In this document: positions 53,545-64,000 of the stretch, in pieces
How positions within the stretch are numbered: the stretch's first letter is position 1
How the letters are laid out: every line of letters begins with the position of its first letter
Assembly: GCA_965644295.1 (NCBI GenBank)
Contig: CBFFRP010000209.1
Location: forward strand, 62,001 to 126,000
Direction: 5' to 3'
DNA from: Paraphysomonas bandaiensis
Taxonomy: Eukaryota > Chrysophyceae
Length of the DNA stretch: 64,000 nt
The notes under the pieces: model-generated
What the model saw: only the letters and a program-made list of their open reading frames with translations
Told to the model about the DNA's origin: nothing
The model's database searches: none
Program-made: the position numbers and the translations under genes

Positions 53545-54841
53545 ATGTCTAATCCAATAAAGAAGACAACCAAACAAAGTAATTGGCATAAAGAACAAAC
53601 ATCTAATTCAAAAAACAAAACTACATCTTCATTAACAGGACTTCGATGTATTGCACATAGTACAAAATTAGATCCCCATGATTATCAATCAATACAAAGT
53701 ATGGTCCCTATGAATCCACAACAACATCATGATTATCATGCATATATACACAAAACACAATCAAAAAAACAATTTCAACAAAAACAAAAAACTGAAAATG
53801 AAATAAAACAAAAAAATATGACTAAAAATCGTTCTATAACACCAACTTCAACTACACAAGATATGATCGTATCTTGTCAAGATATGAGAACTAAAGATGA
53901 ATTAACAGAGAAAAAGAAATATTCATATAATATAAAAGATGAACCAATTACTTATTATACACATGCTGCAATGCATAGAAATGATATTGGTTTTCCTACG
54001 ACATCTGTGGGTAATTTGGAAAAGCCTTGGGCTAGGGGCACATCAATATCAGGACGTGAGTCAAAGTGCATATATGCTTCATTATTATATGTATATTGTC
54101 CAATATATAATATCCATCTTAAAACATGCATACAATATAATGTATCTTCTCATGGTTGTTCCAGATGTCAATAATGGGACACTCCAACACTTCGGCACTT
54201 TTGATAATCCAGGCAATCCCCCTACTATTCGTGAAATGCGTATTCTGCGTCACTTACGTGAATCAATAGCGAAGTCGCTTGCGTCTGTCTCTCCACCAGG
54301 AAAGCAAGGTAGTACTGTGCGGCTAGTCACCCAGCATCTACTGGATTTGAACAACGAGAACATTCCCCGTGCACCAGTGGATGACGTGGCCAATGTGCTT
54401 TCCGAGACTGGTGGCGTGACTCTCTCTTCCGAACAGTGTGATGCTCTTAAAGTTGCGTTTTCAAGGTACAACGACGATCGAATTATACTAGTTGAATTCG
54501 TAGACTTTCTGCGCGGACCATTGTCACAGTATCAGACTAATCTTGTGATCAAAGCCTTTATTGCGTGCAGTCCCGACGAAAATGATTTCGTTTCTGAAGA
54601 AGGGATTGCGGGTGCATTTAACACCTCTAATGCAGCGAACACATCTGGATCTGGTGGCTTAAGCGGAAAGGAGCTGCTTAACCATTTTCTCGATAGTTTG
54701 ATGGCATACACAACATCATCCAACGGCTTTGAGTTAAACGATTTCATTGAGTACTATCGCGACGTCAACTGTGAAATGAACGACCCAGAATTGTTTATCA
54801 GTACATTAATCGCGATGTGGGGCATTGACCCTGCAGACTAG
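53545..54841 (+). CDS. calcyphosin-like EF-hand protein with degenerate loops, 395 aa
   Basis: Two exons: 53545..54055 and 54165..54841 (phase 1; 1188 bp). The first ~175 residues are a low-complexity Lys/Gln/Ser/Thr-rich tail. The C-terminal part matches the calcyphosin/CAPSL layout: a helix with LRESIAKSLA, four EF-hand-like units, then the typical LLNHFLDSL, GFELNDFIEYY and ISTLIAMWGI ending. In calcyphosins these loops bind calcium and the proteins are often ciliary. Here the loops look degenerate: DLNNENIPRAPV has no Glu at position 12, SRYNDDRIILVE has Ser at position 1, and TTSSNGFELNDF lacks acidic ligands. Calcium binding may be weak or lost. The first exon is very A-rich. Confidence 0.82.
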
Positions 54842-57400
54842 GTACACGGTTCAAAAACCAGGCCTGAATATATCTGCTCTGATTCCATGGAGTCCTGATA
54901 AAAATATATATATCGCTTGTTAGAAGATTACACGTGACGATATGATGAGTGTATGTAATACTATAATATAAATATCAATATCTAGTTCAAGGAATAAATC
55001 CATACATAGTGTTACAGCAAAAGCAGTAAGATGTTTCTAGATTTCTACATATTACATATAGCTCAGATAAATATATTGCGCCTCAGTACGAGTACACCAT
55101 CTGTCTTTGTTTAAGTTGGCATTCTTTTCGGTGACTATCATCTCCACACAGTTTTCAATTCAGTTTAATCTCAAACCGTCATCCACATTACCTATCACTT
55201 ATTTCTGGTATTTGTTCCTTCTAATGGATGGCTGCTTCAAACTGCAACTTGCGAATGACCTTTTCACCTTTCATGGAATCCCTTCATGTGCTGGAGAAAT
55301 GTATACTCTCCCACGAAACGCCTGGTAACTAGTAGTTTAAAATCTATTCGCGAGATTTACGGCTCCTTGAGAATTGGTAGAATATTGAGAGATGGAATTA
55401 CCTACAATTGTATATATTTAGAACAATCTTGTAGGCTAGATATATGATTTATTTCACTTGCTATATCTGTTTTGACATGTATGTTTAGCAATACATTCTT
55501 TCGGTTTGAATACCCCAAGTACTAAAATAAATTAGACATGAAATTACACCCCCTAATTTGTTTGTGTGTCATGGGACGATATTCCTTATTATAATACAGT
55601 TAGGTTATATTGTATAGCTACGTGTAGTTTTCTCGTAGAGGAAATAGGTGTCTTTGCCTATAAGAGTAAATGTAATAAATAAAAATCCTAATATATTGTC
55701 TATACTAGGAAAATGTAACTGCTTTTCTATGAGCATGCCCTATTAATAAAGAATTGATTTGCATTGTTTGACCACGTGAGCAATAGCAGACCAATCGCGC
55801 AATCTAATAGATCTTGACTGATTATGGTACATATTATTCGGGCTTGTCTAAAAAGGAATTGGCAATTAATTGGTAAAAGAAGAATTCAACAATAATAATT
55901 GTAGTTCTTTACCAAATATTCTACTATTGGCATTGCAATTAATTGGACATTATTGCTTATTAATTGCGTTCAATTCTATTGCCTTAAGCCTGCAAAATCA
56001 GACTTGTCAATTATATTAGCTCCACAGCATAGCAGCACTTGTTGTACAACGCATCCTTTGTCCAAACAGCAAACGCAGCAAAATAGCGTTTTCCAGCATC
56101 GTAGTGGAGGTGATCAGTTTGTTCTTCGCCAACTATCTTTGGAACATAAATAGTCATTGAACATAAAATCCCTGATCATCAGATCACTGGAATTTATCGT
56201 AGCAAGATGTAGAGTCAACATGGAGAAAGATTCAAGAGGACTTTCAATAAGGTACTTTGCTATATATTGTTCGTCCTGGAGAGCAGTTCAACAAACCGAA
56301 AAGTAGTCCAGTTTATGAGAGTGGATTTCGGCGGCAGCAGAAAATTTCATACTGGTATGCGATCGGGCTCCAAGCTTCCTCGAACGTCCAACGATATTGC
56401 TCGGATTACGTGTATGCGGTGTGGACTTCGACACAGCGCTACTAATGCTTAATGTCGTCGTATTACAAATGAGAAATTTGATCCTTTAGGATTTGTCGGA
56501 AATTCCTCGTCACATTGAAGAATCAAATTTATAATTATTGGCTCACCAGACTCAACCAGTATAGTCTTCCATGGTCTCGACTTTCTCCTGAGCATCAGGA
56601 AGAGTTATTGTCTCTTTCCGAGATCTAACCAGTCGATGGGTGTGATCGAAACCCACGTTATCATCGAGTCCGAGAGGAGGACAGTGATGACGACTCTTCT
56701 TTCTCTACAATGGAAGAACTATTTCATATACTTCAGTTTCAAAGTAATATATCCATAAAGTATTTGATTACAATTTAATAATACTGTAATAATACAGTTC
56801 TATCTTTGGGAAACATAGGCTATGTATTCCACCATAGGTTTGTAACTTTGATATGTGGCTATATAGTGCTCATGATGCAATATAATTCAGCCAATTACAG
56901 TAATTGCAAATATCATTTTAAAACACCCAGCGTTAAAGGCCGAGAAAAGGTAGTTCAAAACATGTATATTAAGTCAGAACTTTATAGCAGGTTAGTGCGA
57001 AGCAAATGATTCTAAAAGCCCAATATCAAAATTGTAAGCCATCCTCGCGTAGCTGTAGATGCATAGGTTGGCCATCATCTCAAAACGTTTAAGCTTATGT
57101 TACGTCACGCTTACCAAGATTATGTCGAAAAGGGCACTCAGGTCAGCTGTAGCATTTGACCTCCCCAGGAAAATATCTGAAATATTAAAATCTTGACTTT
57201 GAAATCATTCTAGTCTTATGAGCAGCAAAAAACTTAAGATTTCTAAAACTATACGTACTAGCAGCTTAAATCTGAATATACATCTAGAACAAAAGTAAGA
57301 AAGATACTACACAAAAACATATTAAAACAGAACAATATAGATATCTCCAAAAGACCAAAAAAGGTCGTGTTTAAAAACACGTGTTTAAATATAACAAACA
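54842..57400. other. intergenic, nothing recognised
   Basis: AT-rich sequence of about 2.5 kb between the last host gene and the satellite. ORFs of 60 to 75 codons occur (55107, 55953, 56257, 56806) but none has gene-like character. Short TATTA/AATTGG-rich repeats around 55850..55970 were noted without clear structure. Confidence 0.45.
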
Positions 57401-57404
57401 TGCA

Positions 57405-60400
57405 AGGGCACACAAGGCATACGAGGCTACCAAGAAGCATAACAGCACTACACACCGACATTGCCTGATGAAACGTCATGTAGACACAGCAGTCCAGTCG
57501 CGCCAGCAATATATAGCGAAAGGTGTTTGTATATTGAATCTGATACATATGGGTTTCCAACACACAAGGTATACGAGGCTACCAAGAAGCATAACAGCAC
57601 TACACACCGACACTACACACCGACATTGCCTGATGAAACGTCATGTAGACACAGCAGTCCAGTCGCGCCAGCCATACGTGTATGTAATATTGAATCTGAT
57701 ACATATGGGTTTCGAACACACAAGGCATACGAGGCTACCAAGAAGCATAACAGCACTACACACCGACATTGCCTGATGAAACGTCATGTAGACACAGCAG
57801 TCCAGTCGCGCCAGCCATACGTGTATGTAATATTGAATCTGATACATATGGGTTTCCAACACACAAGGCATACGAGGCTACCAAGAAGCATAACAGCACT
57901 ACACACCGACATTGCCTGATGAAACGTCATGTAGACACAGCAGTCCAGTCGCGCCAGCCATACGTGTATGTAATATTGAATCTGATACATATGGGTTTCG
58001 AACACACAAGGCATACGAGGCTACCAAGAAGCATAACAGCACTACACACCGACATTGCCTGATGAAACGTCATGTAGACACAGCAGTCCAGTCGCGCCAG
58101 CCATACGTGTATGTAATATTGAATCTGATACATATGGGTTTCCAACACACAAGGCATACGAGGCTACCAAGAAGCATAACAGCACTACACACCGACATTG
58201 CCTGATGAAACGTCATGTAGACACAGCAGTCCAGTCGCGCCAGCAATATATAGCGAAAGGCGTTTGTATTATGAATCTGCTACATATGGGTTTCCAACAC
58301 ACAAGGCATACGAGGCTACCAAGAAGCATAACAGCACTACACACCGACATTGCCTGATGAAACGTCATGTAGACACAGCAGTCCAGTCGCGCCAGCCATA
58401 CGTGTATGTAATATTGAATCTGATACATATGGGTTTCCAACACACAAGGCATACGAGGCTACCAAGAAGCATAACAGCACTACACACCGACACTACACAC
58501 CGACATTGCCTGATGAAACGTCATGTAGACACAGCAGTCCAGTCGCGCCAGCCATACGTGTATGTAATATTGAATCTGATACATATGGGTTTCTAACACA
58601 CAAGGCATACGAGGCTACCAAGAAGCATAACAGCACTACACACCGACATTGCCTGATGAAACGTCATGTAGACACAGCAGTCCAGTCGCGCCAGCCATAC
58701 GTGTATGTAATATTGAATCTGATACATATGGGTTTCCAACACACAAGGCATACGAGGCTACCAAGAAGCATAACAGCACTACACACCGACATTGCCTGAT
58801 GAAACGTCATGTAGACACAGCAGTCCAGTCGCGCCAGCTATACGTGTATGTAATATTGAATCTGATACATATGGGTTTCGAACACACAAGGCATACGAGG
58901 CTACCAAGAAGCATAACAGCACTACACACCGACATTGCCTGATGAAACGTCATGTAGACACAGCAGTCCAGTCGCGCCAGCCATACGTGTATGTAATATT
59001 GAATCTGATACATATGGGTTTCCAACACACAAGGCATACGAGGCTACCAAGAAGCATAACAGCACTACACACCGACATTGCCTGATGAAACGTCATGTAG
59101 ACACAGCAGTCCAGTCGCGCCAGCAATATATAGCGAAAGGCGTTTGTATTATGAATCTGATACATATGGGTTTCCAACACACAAGGCATACGAGGCTACC
59201 AAGAAGCATAACAGCACTACACACCGACATTGCCTGATGAAACGTCATGTAGACACAGCAGTCCAGTCGCGCCAGCCATACGTGTATGTAATATTGAATC
59301 TGATACATATGGGTTTCCAACACACAAGGCATACGAGGCTACCAAGAAGCATAACAGCACTACACACCGACATTGCCTGATGAAACGTCATGTAGACACA
59401 GCAGTCCAGTCGCGCCAGCCATACGTGTATGTAATATTGAATCTGATACATATGGGTTTCCAACACACAAGGCATACGAGGCTACCAAGAAGCATAACAG
59501 CACTACACACCGAAACTACACACCGACATTGCCTGATGAAACGTCATGTAGACACAGCAGTCCAGTCGCGCCAGCAATATATAGCGAAAGGCGTTTGTAT
59601 TATGAATCTGATACATATGGGTTTCCAACACACAAGGCATACGAGGCTACCAAGAAGCATAACAGCACTACACACCGACATTGCCTGATGAAACGTCATG
59701 TAGACACAGCAGTCCAGTCGCGCCAGCCATAGCAGGTGTATGTAATATTGAATCTGATATATATGGGTTTCCAACACACAAGGCATACGAGGCTACCAAG
59801 AAGCATAACAGCACTACACACCGACACTACACACCGACATTGCCTGATGAAACGTCATGTAGACACAGCAGTCCAGTCGCGCCAGCACATAGCGAGTGTA
59901 TGTAATATTGAATCTGATACATATGGGTTTCCAACACACAAGGCATACGAGGCTACCAAGAAGCATAACAGCACTACACACCGACATTGCCTGATGAAAC
60001 GTCATGTAGACACAGCAGTCCAGTCGCGCCAGCCATACGTGTATGTAATATTGAATCTGATACATATGGGTTTCCAACACACAAGGCATACGAGGCTACC
60101 AAGAAGCATAACAGCACTACACACCGACACTACACACCGACATTGCCTGATGAAACGTCATGTAGACACAGCAGTCCAGTCGCGCCAGCAATATATAGCG
60201 AAAGGCGTTTGTATTATGAATCTGATACATATGGGTTTCCAACACACAAGGCATACGAGGCTACCAAGAAGCATAACAGCACTACACACCGACATTGCCT
60301 GATGAAACGTCATGTAGACACAGCAGTCCAGTCGCGCCAGCAATATATAGCGAAAGGCGTTTGTATATTGAATCTGATACATATGGGTTTCCAACACACA

Positions 60401-63400
60401 AGGCATACGAGGCTACCAAGAAGCATAACAGCACTACACACCGACACTACACACCGACATTGCCTGATGAAACGTCATGTAGACACAGCAGTCCAGTCGC
60501 GCCAGCAATATATAGCGAAAGGCGTTTGTATTATGAATCTGATACATATGGGTTTCCAACACACAAGGCATACGAGGCTACCAAGAAGCATAACAGCACT
60601 ACACACCGACACTACACACCGACATTGCCTGATGAAACGTCATGTAGACACAGCAGTCCAGTCGCGCCAGCCATACGTGTATGTAATATTGAATCTGATA
60701 CATATGGGTTTCCAACACACAAGGCATACGAGGCTACCAAGAAGCATAACAGCACTACACACCGACATTGCCTGATGAAACGTCATGTAGACACAGCAGT
60801 CCAGTCGCGCCAGCAATATATAGCGAAAGGCGTTTGTATATTGAATCTGATACATATGGGTTTCCAACACACAAGGCATACGAGGCTACCAAGAAGCATA
60901 ACAGCACTACACACCGACACTACACACCGACATTGCCTGATGAAACGTCATGTAGACACAGCAGTCCAGTCGCGCCAGCAATATATAGCGAAAGGCGTTT
61001 GTATATTGAATCTGATACATATGGGTTTCCAACACACAAGGCATACGAGGCTACCAAGAAGCATAACAGCACTACACACCGACACTACACACCGACATTG
61101 CCTGATGAAACGTCATGTAGACACAGCAGTCCAGTCGCGCCAGCAATATATAGCGAAAGGCGTTTGTATTATGAATCTGATACATATGGGTTTCCAACAC
61201 ACAAGGCATACGAGGCTACCAAGAAGCATAACAGCACTACACACCGACATTGCCTGATGAAACGTCATGTAGACACAGCAGTCCAGTCGCGCCAGCAATA
61301 TATAGCGAAAGGCGTTTGTATTATGAATCTGATACATATGGGTTTCCAACACACAAGGCATACGAGGCTACCAAGAAGCATAACAGCACTACACACCGAC
61401 ACTACACACCGACATTGCCTGATGAAACGTCATGTAGACACAGCAGTCCAGTCGCGCCAGCAATATATAGCGAAAGGCGTTTGTATTATGAATCTGATAC
61501 ATATGGGTTTCCAACACACAAGGCATACGAGGCTACCAAGAAGCATAACAGCACTACACACCGACATTGCCTGATGAAACGTCATGTAGACACAGCAGTC
61601 CAGTCGCGCCAGCAATATATAGCGAAAGGCGTTTGTATTATGAATCTGATACATATGGGTTTCCAACACACAAGGCATACGAGGCTACCAAGAAGCATAA
61701 CAGCACTACACACCGACATTGCCTGATGAAACGTCATGTAGACACAGCAGTCCAGTCGCGCCAGCAATATATAGCGAAAGGCGTTTGTATATTGAATCTG
61801 ATACATATGGGTTTCCAACACACAAGGCATACGAGGCTACCAAGAAGCATAACAGCACTACACACCGACACTACACACCGACATTGCCTGATGAAACGTC
61901 ATGTAGACACAGCAGTCCAGTCGCGCCAGCAATATATAGCGAAAGGCGTTTGTATATTGAATCTGATACATATGGGTTTCCAACACACAAGGCATACGAG
62001 GCTACCAAGAAGCATAACAGCACTACACACCGACACTACACACCGACATTGCCTGATGAAACGTCATGTAGACACAGCAGTCCAGTCGCGCCAGCAATAT
62101 ATAGCGAAAGGCGTTTGTATTATGAATCTGATACATATGGGTTTCCAACACACAAGGCATACGAGGCTACCAAGAAGCATAACAGCACTACACACCGACA
62201 TTGCCTGATGAAACGTCATGTAGACACAGCAGTCCAGTCGCGCCAGCAATATATAGCGAAAGGCGTTTGTAATATCTGAATTCGTTCATATGGGTTTCCA
62301 ACACACAAGGCATACGAGGCTACCAAGAAGCATAACAGCACTACACACCGACACTACACACCGACATTGCCTGATGAAACGTCATGTAGACACAGCAGTC
62401 CAGTCGCGCCAGCAATATATAGCGAAAGGCGTTTGTATTATGAATCTGATACATATGGGTTTCCAACACACAAGGCATACGAGGCTACCAAGAAGCATAA
62501 CAGCACTACACACCGACATTGCCTGATGAAACGTCATGTAGACACAGCAGTCCAGTCGCGCCAGCAATATATAGCGAAAGGCGTTTGTATATTGAATCTG
62601 ATACATATGGGTTTCCAACACACAAGGCATACGAGGCTACCAAGAAGCATAACAGCACTACACACCGACACTACACACCGACATTGCCTGATGAAACGTC
62701 ATGTAGACACAGCAGTCCAGTCGCGCCAGCAATATATAGCGAAAGGCGTTTGTATTATGAATCTGATACATATGGGTTTCCAACACACAAGGCATACGAG
62801 GCTACCAAGAAGCATAACAGCACTACACACCGACACTACACACCGACATTGCCTGATGAAACGTCATGTAGACACAGCAGTCCAGTCGCGCCAGCAATAT
62901 ATAGCGAAAGGCGTTTGTATATTGAATCTGATACATATGGGTTTCCAACACACAAGGCATACGAGGCTACCAAGAAGCATAACAGCACTACACACCGACA
63001 CTACACACCGACATTGCCTGATGAAACGTCATGTAGACACAGCAGTCCAGTCGCGCCAGCAATATATAGCGAAAGGCGTTTGTATATTGAATCTGATACA
63101 TATGGGTTTCCAACACACAAGGCATACGAGGCTACCAAGAAGCATAACAGCACTACACACCGACATTGCCTGATGAAACGTCATGTAGACACAGCAGTCC
63201 AGTCGCGCCAGCAATATATAGCGAAAGGCGTTTGTATATTGAATCTGATACATATGGGTTTCCAACACACAAGGCATACGAGGCTACCAAGAAGCATAAC
63301 AGCACTACACACCGACACTACACACCGACATTGCCTGATGAAACGTCATGTAGACACAGCAGTCCAGTCGCGCCAGCAATATATAGCGAAAGGCGTTTGT

Positions 63401-64000
63401 ATTATGAATCTGATACATATGGGTTTCCAACACACAAGGCATACGAGGCTACCAAGAAGCATAACAGCACTACACACCGACACTACACACCGACATTGCC
63501 TGATGAAACGTCATGTAGACACAGCAGTCCAGTCGCGCCAGCAATATATAGCGAAAGGCGTTTGTATATTGAATCTGATACATATGGGTTTCCAACACAC
63601 AAGGCATACGAGGCTACCAAGAAGCATAACAGCACTACACACCGACACTACACACCGACATTGCCTGATGAAACGTCATGTAGACACAGCAGTCCAGTCG
63701 CGCCAGCAATATATAGCGAAAGGCGTTTGTATTATGAATCTGATACATATGGGTTTCCAACACACAAGGCATACGAGGCTACCAAGAAGCATAACAGCAC
63801 TACACACCGACATTGCCTGATGAAACGTCATGTAGACACAGCAGTCCAGTCGCGCCAGCAATATATAGCGAAAGGCGTTTGTATATATGAATCTGATACA
63901 TATGGGTTTCCAACACACAAGGCATACGAGGCTACCAAGAAGCATAACAGCACTACACACCGACACTACACACCGACATTGCCTGATGAAACGTCATGTA
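57405..64000 (+). repeat. satellite array, about 43 units of 143 to 165 bp, runs off the window
   Basis: Head-to-tail units share a core that includes CCTGATGAAACGTCATGTAG, then CAGCAGTCCAGTCGCGCCAG, then CATATGGGTTTC and AGGCTACCAAGAAGC. Two modules vary independently. Module A is either CATACGTGTATGTAATATT (unit 143 bp) or the longer AATATATAGCGAAAGGCGTT type (152 bp). Module B is the presence or absence of an extra CACTACACACCGA (13 bp), which gives 156- and 165-bp units. The first third is mostly short type and the last third mostly long type. I count about 43 copies of the core. It is repetitive, non-coding-type DNA; the ORFs within it are by-products. Confidence 0.97.

Noticed and set aside
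57466-57490. Hammerhead ribozyme suggested by CTGATGA and GCGAAAGG in the satellite units
   Set aside because: Stem II cannot form between the sequence after CTGATGA and that before GAAA, and half of the units lack the GAAA module altogether.
57405-64000. Long ORFs on both strands across the satellite, repeating MPDETSCRHSS and similar peptides
   Set aside because: They recur in every unit and change frame with the 143/152-bp unit lengths. They follow from the lack of stop codons in the repeat, not from selection for a protein.
57405-64000. CRISPR array
   Set aside because: The whole unit repeats, there are no unique spacers, and the context is a eukaryotic nuclear genome.

Overview
This is nuclear DNA of a eukaryote, almost certainly a free-living or parasitic protist or a simple relative. 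Most genes are broken by short GT-AG introns, mostly about 45 to 140 bp. TAA, TAG and TGA all act as stops, so the code is standard. There is a eukaryotic tRNA-Ser, and the transposable elements are of eukaryotic types. Base composition is AT-rich, and most genes are compact. I could not place the lineage from the sequence alone. Most multi-exon models below were rebuilt by hand; phases match at every junction and the joined protein fits its family.

Left part (0 to 26.5 kb): a glutathionylspermidine-synthase-like gene cut by the window edge; a CNNM/Mam3 metal transporter; a maspardin-like hydrolase with cysteine at the nucleophile position; an RCC1-repeat protein; a 12-exon SMC6 gene; a Ty1/copia element with identical LTRs but a gutted reverse transcriptase; a putative dual-acylated protein; a hAT transposon relic; AATF/Bfr2; and a multi-pass membrane protein.

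Middle (26.5 to 45.2 kb): a very AT-rich block holds a small virus-like cassette of three ORFs that share a start-proximal motif, the last one cut off. Layers of LINE relics, a SINE-like element with a fixed 5' end, an old LTR and a hAT MITE follow, with several target-site duplications still readable. Host genes here are a one-domain voltage-gated cation channel, tRNA-Ser(GCU), a putative myristoylated protein and a CCDC142-like protein.

Right part (45.6 to 64 kb): the most striking gene is a 723-aa three-enzyme fusion, FdtA-like ketoisomerase + FdtB-like aminotransferase + FdtC-like acetyltransferase. Together these would turn dTDP-4-keto-6-deoxyglucose into a dTDP-3-acetamido-3,6-dideoxyhexose, a pathway known from bacteria, but this copy contains three spliceosomal introns. 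It is transcribed divergently from a CobW-family GTPase, with a 252-bp (ATGT)n tract between them. Next come an FATP-type acyl-CoA synthetase and a calcyphosin-like protein. The last 6.6 kb is a satellite of about 43 units whose length varies by two independent modules and which runs off the window.
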